Origin: a virus
IMG/VR virus record: IMGVR_UViG_3300037010_000365
Location: 1 to 64,000 of that record
DNA: 64,000 bases
Strand: one strand, 5' to 3'
Shown here: piece after piece, positions 34,139 through 43,766 of the stretch
Numbering within the stretch: position 1 is the first letter of the stretch
Layout: each line of letters opens with the position of its first letter
Notes under the pieces: generated by a model
What the model was told of the DNA's origin: nothing
The model's input: only the letters and a program-made list of their open reading frames with translations
The model's database searches: none
Position numbers and translations under genes: made by a program

Positions 34139-35653
34139 ATGCCAGACATCATAATACACTACTATGACTCAACCTACATAAAGCTGGAGTTTCCTAATCG
34201 GTATTCCATAGCAGATGAGGTGCATCAGAACTTTAGTTTTTTCGCAGAAGGATACAAGTTTCATCCAAAGTACAAGATGAAAGTATGGGACGGAAAGATA
34301 AAGTTGTTTGATAAAGGTAGATCTCTGTTGCCGTATGGATTGCTTAGCGATCTAGTTTCATTTGCTGCTAAACAAAATTATACGGTTAAAGTACCTAAAG
34401 AATTAACACTACAGTCTAAAGTAACAGTAGAAGTTCTTGAAGAATTCTGTAGGTCAATTCTAAAGCTACCATTTGAGCCTAGAGATTATCAGTTAGAAGC
34501 AGCAGTACAGTGTATCAGAAATGGAAGACGTTTAGTTGTAAGTCCTACCGGGTCTGGTAAGAGTGTGATTCAGTATATCATTATTCAATATCTAACATTA
34601 GTTGAAGGTTTTGATCGAATATTGCTTACTGTACCTACGACAGGGTTAGTAACTCAGATCTATAATGATTTTAAAGACTATGCTCAGAACGTAGAATTTA
34701 ATGAAGCTGATTATCTGACAATTCCAAACAAACAGAATATTAAGTTTAAAGCTGACGCTAAAGTTATTATATCTACCTGGCAATCAATACAAAAACAAGA
34801 TATCGAATATTTTGAAAATTTTGATGTACTGATGTGTGATGAAGTGCATACTATGGCAGCAGATGTTAGTCAACAAATATCGTTAAAATCAAAAAACGTA
34901 TCTGTAAAATTAGGTATGACAGCAACTTTGTCTAATACTAAGTTGGGTGAAATGCCGTTGATTGGTCTTTTTGGACCTATCTTCAAAACAACAACAACTG
35001 CAGACTTGATAGGACAAGGAATGTTAGCTAAGATAGAAATCAAAGCTATCCAGATGTCATTTCCTAATATATCTAATAGAGCTAGAATTATTGACTATGC
35101 TGAAGAGATCAGTATATTAACAAATTCAGTAGAACGAACCGAGTTTATTGCTAAATTAGCTGGAAAGTTAAAAGGAAATACATTAGTACTGTTTAATCAT
35201 ATTGAACATGGTACGTCTATATTCAATAACATTAAAAAGCTATATCCTGAAAAGAAAGTATTCTATATAGCCGGATCAAGTTCAAAACAAGAAAGAGAAG
35301 ATGTTAGAGTAGTTGCAGAAAAAAACGATGACGTGATAATTGTAGCTGGATATGCTGTATTCAGTACTGGTGTTAACATTAAAAATCTACATAACTTAAT
35401 GTTTGCAGCACCAAGCAAGTCTATGATTAGAATATTACAGTCAATCGGTCGAGTATTAAGATTACATAATGGTAAAGACTGCGCTGTTGTATATGACTTG
35501 TACGACATATTTGGCGATGATCAAGCTAAAGCTAAAAACTATGGGTTTAAACACTTTATTGAAAGATACAAAATTTATAATGATGTAAAAATGGAATGCT
35601 CTATCGTAGAAGGACCTAAGTTTATTACAACTGATCCAGGTATTAGCGACTAG
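34139..35653 (+). CDS. uvsW: UvsW-type SF2 DNA/RNA helicase
   Basis: A 504-residue protein (T4 UvsW: 503). The N-terminal ~95 residues match the UvsW DNA-binding domain (FFAEGYKFHPKYKMKVWDGKIK, opening FFAEGYKFHPKYK; T4: FFSFEADGYRFNPRFRYGNWDG). Helicase motifs: PTGSGKS (~136-142), DEVH (~234-237), GMTATLS (~258-264), and the C-terminal QSIGRVLR. UvsW unwinds R-loops and branched DNA and drives the switch from origin- to recombination-dependent replication. No ribosome-binding site is visible; a 65-base direct repeat abuts the start. Confidence 0.92.
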   Translation: MPDIIIHYYDSTYIKLEFPNRYSIADEVHQNFSFFAEGYKFHPKYKMKVWDGKIKLFDKGRSLLPYGLLSDLVSFAAKQNYTVKVPKELTLQSKVTVEVLEEFCRSILKLPFEPRDYQLEAAVQCIRNGRRLVVSPTGSGKSVIQYIIIQYLTLVEGFDRILLTVPTTGLVTQIYNDFKDYAQNVEFNEADYLTIPNKQNIKFKADAKVIISTWQSIQKQDIEYFENFDVLMCDEVHTMAADVSQQISLKSKNVSVKLGMTATLSNTKLGEMPLIGLFGPIFKTTTTADLIGQGMLAKIEIKAIQMSFPNISNRARIIDYAEEISILTNSVERTEFIAKLAGKLKGNTLVLFNHIEHGTSIFNNIKKLYPEKKVFYIAGSSSKQEREDVRVVAEKNDDVIIVAGYAVFSTGVNIKNLHNLMFAAPSKSMIRILQSIGRVLRLHNGKDCAVVYDLYDIFGDDQAKAKNYGFKHFIERYKIYNDVKMECSIVEGPKFITTDPGISD

Positions 35654-35673
35654 TAATACATCTGACAGTGTAC

Positions 35674-35752
35674 AGAAGTTCACAGGTTTAATCCAAAAAG
35701 AAAAGATATAGATTTTATCATCTAGTGTGATTATAATTAAACCTGAGTGATT
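35674..35752 (+). ncRNA. Conserved hairpin element, copy 2 of 3
   Basis: Shares AGAAGTTCAC and the loop AAGAAAAGATATAGATTTTA with copy 1. Arms GGTTTAAT and ATTAAACC pair, with CTGAGTGA after the stem in both. Lies between uvsW and the gp55 promoter. Confidence 0.6.
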
Positions 35753-35773
35753 TTAAAAAATAATGAAAACATG

Positions 35774-35802
35774 TTTACTTTTATATAAAACTATGTTATA
35801 AT
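35774..35802 (+). promoter_or_regulatory. Sigma-70-type promoter for gp55
   Basis: TTTACT (35774-35779) and TATAAT (35797-35802), 17-base spacer. Same class as the promoters at 43-55 kb. Confidence 0.8.
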
Positions 35803-35833
35803 AGAATAATTACACATGTAAGGAATAGATTTT

Positions 35834-36400
35834 ATGATTGAAATTACCGCGAAACCGTATGATGTTAGATTCGCAAAGCGTAAAGCTAGAAATAAAGATG
35901 CAGCCGATTATATCAATAATTCTTTGTTGTACGAAGAAATGGTAAGATGGAAGGAATCTGGAGAAGAGAAAGTATCTGCTGAACTTGGTAGAATGTTTTT
36001 ATTATTAGCAAAAAAAGTAACATCACATCGCCATTTTTCTAGATATCCAATTGAATTAAAAGAAGAAATGGTAAACGAAAGCGTTATAACCTTATTAAAA
36101 GGCGCTAGCAAGTTTAATCTTGAATTTAAAAATCCATTTGCATATTTTACACAATTCTGTTTCAACGCAAATATTGGTGTTATTAAAAAGTACTACGCTG
36201 AGAATGCTGGGACAATTCAATACTTTTTAGCAAACACACAAGAAATTGATGTCACTGATGGTCATACATTAGCAGTTATTGAGCAAGCAAAGATGTATTC
36301 AGATTCTAGAGCAAATTCTAGCAAAAAAACAAAATCAAATAAAGCAGTTAGACCAACATTATTTGATTTTGATGAATTCGTAAAAGAACTTGTTGATTAA
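35834..36400 (+). CDS. 55: Late-transcription sigma factor, gp55-like
   Basis: A 188-residue protein (T4 gp55: 185). ELKEEMVNESVITLLKGASKF and NPFAYFTQFCFNANIGVIKK at ~75-118 match T4 ([40 protein letters not shown]), the sigma region-2 core that reads TATAAATA. The C-terminus RPTLFDFDEFVKELVD is the counterpart of the T4 sliding-clamp-binding tail (SLDFLYE) that couples late transcription to replication. AAGGA ribosome-binding site and early-type promoter are visible. The PTLF motif recurs at the C-termini of two genes at 57-60 kb. Confidence 0.9.
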   Translation: MIEITAKPYDVRFAKRKARNKDAADYINNSLLYEEMVRWKESGEEKVSAELGRMFLLLAKKVTSHRHFSRYPIELKEEMVNESVITLLKGASKFNLEFKNPFAYFTQFCFNANIGVIKKYYAENAGTIQYFLANTQEIDVTDGHTLAVIEQAKMYSDSRANSSKKTKSNKAVRPTLFDFDEFVKELVD

Positions 36401-36438
36401 ATATTATCATATAATAGGAACAGGAATTATGAATTTTA

Positions 36439-37494
36439 ATGTATGCTTTAATTACAGACACTCACTTTGGGACACGTGGTGAATCCCAAATCTTCTTAGA
36501 TGCTCACACAGCACTTCTAAAATCATTCTTCGAGTTTATCGATAAAAATAAAATCAAAAAGATTATTCATACTGGTGATCTTTTTGATTCACGCAAAGCT
36601 GTATCTTCTAAATTACTGAATTGGGTTAGAGTCAATTGGATTGAACCAATAGTAAAAAGAAAGATAGAGTGTATTGTTATCGCAGGTAACCATGATACAC
36701 ATTTTAGATCGACTAATACTCCAAACTCAGTAAGAGAAGTTCTTTCTCCTTACTCAAAAAACTTTATAGTTGTCGATGAAGCACCGCTGTACTTGTCATC
36801 GGGTATTAATAGGTTTGCTCTATTTCCATGGATTAATCCAAACTTAGAACAAACAATAACCGAAGACCTCAGTAAAAATACGTATGATATTGTATTTGGC
36901 CACTTTGATATTATCGGTGCAATTATGCAAGGCAATCAACTGTCTGAGCATGGACTTACTATGGACATGTTAAAACATCATGGTAAGGTAATATCAGGAC
37001 ACTATCATAAAAGATCTATCACAAACAATATCCATTATCTTGGCAATCCAGTAGCTACTTCATGGATGGAGTATTTTGATCAACACGGATGGTATACTTT
37101 AGATTCTGATACTTTAGATCTTAAATTTTACGAATTTGATTACCCGCTATATGACAGGATCTATGTTAACAGTGAAACTGAAATATTGTACGAGTGGTCT
37201 GGCGCTAAATTTATTAAAATCGATATCGATCAAAAGTCTGAATTCTGGTTTCAAAAACTGCTAACCTATCTAAGATCAATCCCTGAGATCATCCAGATTC
37301 AAATAAATGATAATACAATAGAAACATTAGGTGATAGCGTAACTATTTCAGAGGATGAACTTAAAGATGATCTGGTCACCATTATGAATAGAGCTATTGA
37401 TGAATCTGCAGATTTAGCTAGCATATCAAATGAAATGAAGAAGTTAATTGCCGAATTACACGAAGAAATATCTGGAAAGGGAATAATTAAGTGA
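36439..37494 (+). CDS. 47: Recombination nuclease subunit gp47 (SbcD/Mre11-like)
   Basis: A 351-residue metallophosphoesterase (T4 gp47: 339). Motifs: DTHFG (7-11), HTGDLFDSRKA (~45-55), IVIAGNHDTHF (~83-93), GHFDIIGA (~155) and SGHYHKR (~180), giving the two-metal site. Partner of gp46 in end resection for recombination-dependent replication. The ATG at 36439 was chosen because MYALITDTHFG is the family N-terminus; another ATG at 36429 is out of frame. Its stop overlaps the gp46 start. Confidence 0.93.
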   Translation: MYALITDTHFGTRGESQIFLDAHTALLKSFFEFIDKNKIKKIIHTGDLFDSRKAVSSKLLNWVRVNWIEPIVKRKIECIVIAGNHDTHFRSTNTPNSVREVLSPYSKNFIVVDEAPLYLSSGINRFALFPWINPNLEQTITEDLSKNTYDIVFGHFDIIGAIMQGNQLSEHGLTMDMLKHHGKVISGHYHKRSITNNIHYLGNPVATSWMEYFDQHGWYTLDSDTLDLKFYEFDYPLYDRIYVNSETEILYEWSGAKFIKIDIDQKSEFWFQKLLTYLRSIPEIIQIQINDNTIETLGDSVTISEDELKDDLVTIMNRAIDESADLASISNEMKKLIAELHEEISGKGIIK

Positions 37495-39215
37495 AAATTA
37501 TTAAAATAACAGCTAAGAATTTCTTATCCTTTGGTAATAACACAGAAGAACTGAACATTGATCTTAACGAATTAGTTCTATTGCAAGGTCGTAATGGTGC
37601 AGGTAAGAGTAGCATTTCAGAGACTATTACCTATGCGCTGTACGGTAAAACGTTAAGAAACGTAAAGAAGTCAGATTTAGTTAATAAGGTAAACCGAAAA
37701 GAATGCATTGTTACTATTGAGTTCGAACAACACGGTTTTAACTATCTGGTTCGCCGAGGCATTTCACCCAACATTTTTGAAATCTTTAAGAACGGAGAAC
37801 TGGTTAATCAATCATCTTCTGTGTTAGACTATCAAACTATTTTAGAAACTGAAATACTTAAAATGTCTTATAACATGTTTAGACAGTTAGTTATTTTAAG
37901 TCCTAGCTCATTTACTTCGTTCTTTGAGATGAGCGCTTCAAATAGACGAGGTTTGTTAGAAGAGTTATTAGGGTTGACCGAAATCTCTATGATGCTAAAC
38001 GTGCTAAATGGTAAAATTGTAGATGTTAAATCTAAACAAAACACGACCAAAGCTACGTCAGACGAATTAACAAATACGATTAAAACGTTAAATGATAGTT
38101 TGAAAAAATCGCGTGAGTCATCTGATGAGTTATCTTCACAAATTCAATCAAAAATAGATAAGCTAAAATTAAACTTAGACCACGCTAGACAGGCAATGGA
38201 TGATAAGATTCAATGTTTAACTGAATTACAAGTTGAATCGGTAAAAGCAAGCGCATCAACAATAGATTCGACGATAAATCAGCTACAACATGGCATCACG
38301 GAAATTAATGCAATTATATCTCAGCTGAATAAGGAAGTTCAGTTTTTAGAATCTAACGATAACTGCCCTACCTGTCACCAAGACATCACACAAGAACACA
38401 AGACTGAACTAATTAATAAGAATAACACTAAAAAAGAATCGGTTGCGCCTAAGTTAGATACAGTGAGATCAAAGATTGAATCATTAAGCTTAGAAAAATC
38501 ATCGCTAACTGAGGTAATTGCCAAAGCGAATGAACTTACATCAGATATTAGAAATCTTTCTAACGTGATTAAACAAGTTCAAACGCAAATAGACGATAAT
38601 ACATCTATTATATTAGAGGTTAGCACTCGAGACGATATTCAATTTATTAGTGATAAGGTTAATGACACTAAGAATCGATTAATTGAGACACTTACATTAT
38701 TACAAGATATTGGGACACAGCTGAATTTATACACGTCGACTAAAATGTTTTTAAGCGATGATGGTATTAGAAAGCATATTATTCAAAAGTACATTCCGTT
38801 TATTGTTAATAAAGTTAACGAATGGTTAGAGCTGCTTGACTTTTTTGCTGTATTGGAAATCAATGATGATTTTGATGAAGTTATTAAAGTAAGAGGTTTT
38901 GATCCAACCAAGTACGGTAATCTTTCGTCAGGAGAACGTGCTAAATTAACTCTTGCATTAGTTATGACTTTTAGAGAACTATTATCTATTCGTAACAATT
39001 CAACCTGGAATTTATTATCATTGGATGAAATACTTGAAACCATCGACGCCGAGTCAAAAAACAAGTTATTCTGGAGTCTGCGCAATATATCAGAAAAAGA
39101 ACAAATGTCTATCATGGTTGTGAGTCATGGTACTAGCGTTACTGATCAATTTCATAAAGTTATGGAAGTTAACAAGATTGGTAATTTTACAAAGATAACA
39201 AACATGGAATTGTAA
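37491..39215 (+). CDS. 46: Recombination nuclease subunit gp46 (SbcC/Rad50-like)
   Basis: A 574-residue SMC-type ATPase (T4 gp46: 560). Starts at GTG 37491 inside the gp47 stop (GTGA), preceded by AAAGGG. Walker A GRNGAGKSS (~33-41), long coiled coil (~180-430) with the zinc-hook CPTC at ~291-294, ABC signature LSSGERAKLTLAL (~477-489), Walker B LLSLDEIL (~507). With gp47 it trims DNA ends to single strands for UvsX. Confidence 0.94.
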   Translation: MKIIKITAKNFLSFGNNTEELNIDLNELVLLQGRNGAGKSSISETITYALYGKTLRNVKKSDLVNKVNRKECIVTIEFEQHGFNYLVRRGISPNIFEIFKNGELVNQSSSVLDYQTILETEILKMSYNMFRQLVILSPSSFTSFFEMSASNRRGLLEELLGLTEISMMLNVLNGKIVDVKSKQNTTKATSDELTNTIKTLNDSLKKSRESSDELSSQIQSKIDKLKLNLDHARQAMDDKIQCLTELQVESVKASASTIDSTINQLQHGITEINAIISQLNKEVQFLESNDNCPTCHQDITQEHKTELINKNNTKKESVAPKLDTVRSKIESLSLEKSSLTEVIAKANELTSDIRNLSNVIKQVQTQIDDNTSIILEVSTRDDIQFISDKVNDTKNRLIETLTLLQDIGTQLNLYTSTKMFLSDDGIRKHIIQKYIPFIVNKVNEWLELLDFFAVLEINDDFDEVIKVRGFDPTKYGNLSSGERAKLTLALVMTFRELLSIRNNSTWNLLSLDEILETIDAESKNKLFWSLRNISEKEQMSIMVVSHGTSVTDQFHKVMEVNKIGNFTKITNMEL

Positions 39216-39274
39216 TTAGATTTTATATAATCTAAACTGAAATAAATAATACATTAATCAAAGGAACAATCTAT

Positions 39275-40324
39275 ATGAGTCTATTATCAAAATTCAAAGC
39301 AAACAAAAACATTTCAGAATTCATTCTTTCTGAAGAAAATCAAGTAGACAAAGGATTTATCTCAACCGGGTGTATGTCGTTAAACATTCTATTTTCTGGC
39401 AGATTGGATGGCGGTATTCCTATTGGTAAAATTAGCCAGGTTGCTGCTCCATCTGCCCTAGGTAAAAGCTTTATTGGGATGAAAGTAGCTAAGAACGCCC
39501 AAAAGAAAGGTCTGGAAGTAGTTTATATCGATACAGAGTTTGCGTTTGACTTTGGATTTGCTGAATCTATCGGTCTCGACAACGATAAGCTTATGGTTAT
39601 TCAAGATAATCAAATCGAAAGTGTACAGAAAACTATTATGCAAATGCTAGAAGGTATTGACAAGAAAGAACGTGATCGTTTGCTTATTCTTATCGATTCT
39701 TGGGGTGGTTTGGTAACGAGCAAGACTACTACAGACGCGCTAGATGGTAAAGACGTTAGCGATATGACTGTTAGTAAGAAAAAGAATATGCTGTCTCGAT
39801 TATTAATGGGCGGACCTACAGTGTTTGTCATCAACCAGGTGTACGATACATTTGACCAGTATAATCCTTTAGCAATTGCAGGCGGTCGCGGATTATATTT
39901 TGCTTCAAGCTCTATTGTATTAGGTTCGTCAAAAGCTAGAGAAAAAGATTCAGACGGCGATATTTCAGGCGCTATCGTAACAGCTGTAACAAAAAAATCA
40001 AGATCTTCAAAAGAAAATACGAAATTAAAGTACCTAATTCGATATGACGGTGGTATTCATCCAGTGTATGGTATTTTAGAAGATGCTATGGAGTGTGGTG
40101 TTGTTGAGAAGCCATCTATGGGTTGGTACACAAGACCTGACGTAGAAAATGATAGAAAATGGCGTGAGAAGGAAGTATGGAATACCTGGGAAGTGTTTTG
40201 GGCTCCTATTTTAAAATCAGCCAAGTTTAAAAAGTTCATTGAAGACAAATATAGCTTTAAGGAATCAAAGATTATTGATGAGAACTTTGATTTTGACGAT
40301 TCTTCAACTGATAGAGAAGAGTAA
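39275..40324 (+). CDS. uvsX: UvsX recombinase (RecA family)
   Basis: A 349-residue protein (T4 UvsX: 391) with AAAGGAAC. Walker A APSALGKSF (~58-66), Walker B LLILIDSWG (~128-136), and DNA-loop region NMLSRLLMGGPTVFVINQVYD (opening NMLSRLLMGG) near 170-190. RecA-fold strand-exchange enzyme, loaded by UvsY. C-terminal tail is acidic (DFDDSSTDREE) as in other recombinases. Followed by a strong terminator, so this closes the replication/recombination operon. Confidence 0.92.
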   Translation: MSLLSKFKANKNISEFILSEENQVDKGFISTGCMSLNILFSGRLDGGIPIGKISQVAAPSALGKSFIGMKVAKNAQKKGLEVVYIDTEFAFDFGFAESIGLDNDKLMVIQDNQIESVQKTIMQMLEGIDKKERDRLLILIDSWGGLVTSKTTTDALDGKDVSDMTVSKKKNMLSRLLMGGPTVFVINQVYDTFDQYNPLAIAGGRGLYFASSSIVLGSSKAREKDSDGDISGAIVTAVTKKSRSSKENTKLKYLIRYDGGIHPVYGILEDAMECGVVEKPSMGWYTRPDVENDRKWREKEVWNTWEVFWAPILKSAKFKKFIEDKYSFKESKIIDENFDFDDSSTDREE

Positions 40325-40351
40325 CGTTTGTTTATAAAACAAGTTTGAATG

Positions 40352-40373
40352 AAAAGGAGCTTCGGCTCCTTTT
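40352..40373 (+). terminator. Rho-independent terminator after uvsX
   Basis: AAAAGGAGC, loop TTCG, GCTCCTTTT. Confidence 0.9.
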
Positions 40374-40393
40374 AATTTATAAGGTTTATCATA

Positions 40394-41086
40394 TTGAAAA
40401 CGTTTAAATAATTCTTACCGGAAAATCCAATAAATTTTCCGGATTATAATCGAACAAATTATAAAAATTTATGGCAAGCAGAATATTCTACGTACTTTCA
40501 TACTAAGAAAGATAATAAACTTGTAAAACTTAGCGATGAATTTTATCGATTAGATATAGACCCTAATAGAAAACAGATTATGGTTTATTTCGTTCGTGGC
40601 GATAATCTTATTGGAATAGTTGGACTTGTGAAGGTCAATTTGCACACTGGTGCATACATGGAAAGATTAATTATTAAGAATCCAGAGTACTCTGAATTTA
40701 AAGGATTAGCCGAGAAAATGTATAAATTTATTAGCAGTTATATTGTTAACGGGCTAATACTGTCAGACGAAGAGCATTCAGATACTAATAAAGCAATTTG
40801 GTTGAAATGGTTTAAACAAGGAAAAGCTGTTGCCTTTAATTTGCAAACCAGAAGCATTGTATCAGACGAGAAAGAAATATATGGTAAAGATAAACGACAT
40901 ATTATTTTGGTATTGGACATTAACAAACAATTCGATAATTTAACTGAATGCTTCGCTAATGTGCACGAATATAATATAAGCGTTCAATCTATGTTAGATC
41001 AGAGTCTGAACTATGATAATAATATAGATAGCATTGGTAAGTCTACTGAAGAATTTATTTTAAAAATTAGACAAAATACGTTATGA
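40394..41086 (+). pseudogene. Capsid-targeting-sequence gene with in-frame TAA at codon 6
   Basis: From TTG 40394, preceded by AAGG, the frame reads MKTFK-stop-FLPENPINFPDYN and stays open to 41086. The first residues are those of a T4-type capsid targeting sequence (MKTFKEFL) with GAA changed to TAA. Downstream ATG 40580 would still give 168 residues (MVYFVRGDNLIGIVGLVK...), but coding quality is even upstream of it, so the original protein had ~230 residues. Function of the body unknown; mixed alpha/beta, no motif. Either an inactivated internal head protein or one expressed by readthrough or reinitiation. Confidence 0.55.
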
Positions 41087-41195
41087 TATACTAAACATAA
41101 ACCAAATGAACAATACCGTGCATATCTTTGAAACCGCTATGTCCCCTTCAATAAATAAAGATGTCATTTATAAAAAATATAAGGAACAAATCAAG

Positions 41196-41984
41196 ATGTA
41201 TACACCAGCTAAAACTAAGTTAATTTCACGCGCTGATGACTATGAAGAAAAGTCAATCACTGTAGCAGAAGATTCGTCTCGTGATATCTGTTTACTATAC
41301 ATCAGAGGACCTATTGAAGAGGTTGAGACTTATAGTAAAGAGCTAATTGAACTTGATCGTTTGTCAAGCAAGTATGATAGAATCGAGATTGTTATTAATA
41401 CGCCAGGCGGTGCGCTGACAACTACAATTGATCTTATTAATATAATTCGTAAATTCAAATATGTTACTACATTTGGCGTAGGCGAAATCTGCTCAGCTGG
41501 TTTTATTCTATGGGCTCTTGGTGATGTTAAGGTTGTTGCTCCTTACTCACTATACATGTCGCACAGGGAATCGTACGGGACATATGGTAAAACACTAGAA
41601 CATAAGCGTATGGCGTTAATCAACGAGCAGATTAACGGTAGGTTATATGATGAAATTGTTATCCCGTTACTAACATCAGAAGAGATTAGCGTTATTGGTT
41701 TAAGTGAATGCTGGATTGATGGGCAAAGTCTTGTTGATCGTGGTGTTGCTATCACAGAAGAAACATACAACAATCCAAAAACAGTAGCTAGAGTAGATAT
41801 ATATAGTATTGACGGCCAAATGTTTGTATGGAATGAAGAAAGCAAAGTATTCTTTGAAGTTGACACAATTTCCATCACAAATCGATATGTTGAAGATTTA
41901 AACCAGTACGCTCTTGGTTTATCTGATGTACTATGTGATATTGATGATAGTCAAGAAGGAGATGATACCGGACCTCATTACTAA
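41196..41984 (+). CDS. ClpP-like serine protease
   Basis: A 262-residue protein from ATG 41196, chosen because AAGGAAC stands 8 bases upstream; an in-frame ATG at 41106 would add 30 residues but lacks a site. ClpP/crotonase-fold features: LLYIRGPI, VINTPGGAL, and GVGEICSAGFILWALG with nucleophile Ser100; His123 follows in YMSHRESYG. An aspartate in the SECWIDGQ region could complete the triad. A phage ClpP homologue might process structural proteins or redirect host ClpX/A. The C-terminal ~60 residues are phage-specific. Confidence 0.8.
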   Translation: MYTPAKTKLISRADDYEEKSITVAEDSSRDICLLYIRGPIEEVETYSKELIELDRLSSKYDRIEIVINTPGGALTTTIDLINIIRKFKYVTTFGVGEICSAGFILWALGDVKVVAPYSLYMSHRESYGTYGKTLEHKRMALINEQINGRLYDEIVIPLLTSEEISVIGLSECWIDGQSLVDRGVAITEETYNNPKTVARVDIYSIDGQMFVWNEESKVFFEVDTISITNRYVEDLNQYALGLSDVLCDIDDSQEGDDTGPHY

Positions 41985-42032
41985 CGAATAACGTATGCGA
42001 CTGAACATTAAAAATAAAAATAAAGGATTATA

Positions 42033-43418
42033 ATGTCTAATAAAATTTACTGTCTGGATACTAATGTTTTATTATCTGATCCAACGGCGATTTACAACTT
42101 CGATGAACACCAAGTCTATATTCCTTTTATAGTTTTAAGCGAATTGGATAGTAAGAAAGTAGGACATACCGATTTAAACCGTAATGCTCGTGAAGCTACT
42201 CGGCAGTTAGAAATTATAATGCAGACTGAGGTTTCCAATAATCTCTATAAAATAAACGAAGCTGGTGGAACATTATCTTTCACCACTCAAGATCTAAAAA
42301 CATCCATCAGCGGTGAAATGACAAATGACGATATTATCATTGCAGAAGTTAGCAAATTAAGCGAAACTATTAAAGACAAGCAGGTTATTCTAGTTTCAGC
42401 TGATATTAACATGAGAGTTAAGGCCAAGTCACTATTGCTATTAGTAGAAGCTTATAAACACAATCAAGTTAACATAGCTGATTCTGACGTCGTAGGCCTT
42501 GGTTATAAGCTTGCTCACGATCATTTTTCTCAAAACACTATTGATCGTTTAGTTCAAGTATTTCATTCTAGTAAGGACACGATTACAGTACCTTACACTG
42601 GTGATGAACTAGAGCCTTTTACTATCAATGGTTACATTGCTGTATCTGATAATGTTCAATTTGCTGTGATTGATCAAGATGAGCTAAAAGTAACTCTAGC
42701 CCCTGTTACACAATACAATGGTAGAGCTAATGTTTGGGGTATTAGAGCTAAGAACGCTGAACAGAATATTGCGTTAAACATGTTAATGGATAAGAATAAG
42801 CACCTGGTTGTAGTCGGTGGGCAAGCAGGGTCAGGTAAAACTATTATCGCATTGGCAGCTGCGTTAGAATTAGTAATTGAGCAGAAGCTTTACGAACGAA
42901 TTGTTTTCATGCGGGAGACTGTAGTTGCAGCTGGTGCTGAGGAGATTGGTTTCTTACCAGGTACGTTAGATGATAAGATGATTCCATATTTAGGCGCGCT
43001 AACAGAAAACCTAAAGCAACTGACTGGTTTTGCTGAACAACCTAAAACTTCAAAGAAACAAACAACTCCTGAAAAAATTACTAGCCCTTTAGGTCAGTTT
43101 GAAGATATAATTGAGATTAATAGTATCGGACTCATGCGCGGCACAAGCATTCCTAATGCTATTATCATTATTGATGAGTCACAAAACTTGACTAAAGATA
43201 TGGTAAAGATGTTACTCACACGAGCAGGTGAAGGTACTAAAATCATAATGCTAGGTAACATGAATCAGATTGATAATGTATATTTGTCAAAGAACAATAA
43301 TGGTATGGCGATTGTTGTAGACAAGTTCAAAGATTGTGATATTTTTGGATATACTATTCTTCAGCAGACTGTTAGATCTAAGCTTGCTGAAGAAGCAGTA
43401 AATAGACTAGTTGGTTGA
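42033..43418 (+). CDS. phoH: PIN-PhoH ATPase/RNase
   Basis: A 461-residue protein with AAGGA. Residues 1-130 form a PIN nuclease domain (IYCLDTNVLLSDP; acidic VLSELDSKK and a later Asp in SADINMRVKA). Residues ~235-461 are a PhoH ATPase: VVVGGQAGSGKT (~262-270), FMRETVVAAGAEEIGFLPG, and IIIIDESQNLTKDMVK (~380). Such PIN-PhoH fusions act as RNA helicase/RNases in bacteria. PhoH genes are widespread in aquatic phages; the benefit is unresolved. Confidence 0.9.
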   Translation: MSNKIYCLDTNVLLSDPTAIYNFDEHQVYIPFIVLSELDSKKVGHTDLNRNAREATRQLEIIMQTEVSNNLYKINEAGGTLSFTTQDLKTSISGEMTNDDIIIAEVSKLSETIKDKQVILVSADINMRVKAKSLLLLVEAYKHNQVNIADSDVVGLGYKLAHDHFSQNTIDRLVQVFHSSKDTITVPYTGDELEPFTINGYIAVSDNVQFAVIDQDELKVTLAPVTQYNGRANVWGIRAKNAEQNIALNMLMDKNKHLVVVGGQAGSGKTIIALAAALELVIEQKLYERIVFMRETVVAAGAEEIGFLPGTLDDKMIPYLGALTENLKQLTGFAEQPKTSKKQTTPEKITSPLGQFEDIIEINSIGLMRGTSIPNAIIIIDESQNLTKDMVKMLLTRAGEGTKIIMLGNMNQIDNVYLSKNNNGMAIVVDKFKDCDIFGYTILQQTVRSKLAEEAVNRLVG

Positions 43419-43475
43419 TTTTAAATGATATTCATACTTATTTTGATTTATTTTGAAATAAGTATGAAATAACAG

Positions 43476-43505
43476 TTTACTTCTTAGCAAGATGTAGTAT
43501 ATAAT
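43476..43505 (+). promoter_or_regulatory. Sigma-70-type promoter cassette a
   Basis: TTTACT, 18-base spacer, TATAAT, then the leader ATTATCACAAGTTAAGAAGT, like the cassettes at 44431, 45490 and 46884. Confidence 0.8.
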
Positions 43506-43557
43506 TATCACAAGTTAAGAAGTTAACGATTTTAAATAAATGTAATAGGCGAATATC

Positions 43558-43737
43558 ATGGATCAGAAAGAATTTGTAACAATCAACGGTACAATTGTTG
43601 AAGCGGAAATGACTTTTGAAGAGATTGCTAAAGAATTAGGTATCACCGTTCAAGGCGCTCGCGCATTATATTGTCGCGCCATTATCAAGTTGCAAAAACA
43701 AGCTAAGCGCTTAGGGTTAGACGTATATCTATCGTAA
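43558..43737 (+). CDS. Small helix-turn-helix protein resembling sigma region 4
   Basis: A 59-residue protein under its own early-type promoter. Residues ~19-50 (MTFEEIAKELGITVQGARAL then YCRAIIKLQKQ) match the sigma-70 region-4/LuxR-type helix-turn-helix, including the EIAxxLGIT core. It could bind -35 DNA or host sigma/RNA polymerase and alter promoter choice. Too short for a full sigma factor. Start at ATG 43558; no strong ribosome-binding site (AGGCGAATATC). Confidence 0.6.
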   Translation: MDQKEFVTINGTIVEAEMTFEEIAKELGITVQGARALYCRAIIKLQKQAKRLGLDVYLS

Positions 43738-43766
43738 TAATTTTTACATCATTTGAGTATACAGAC

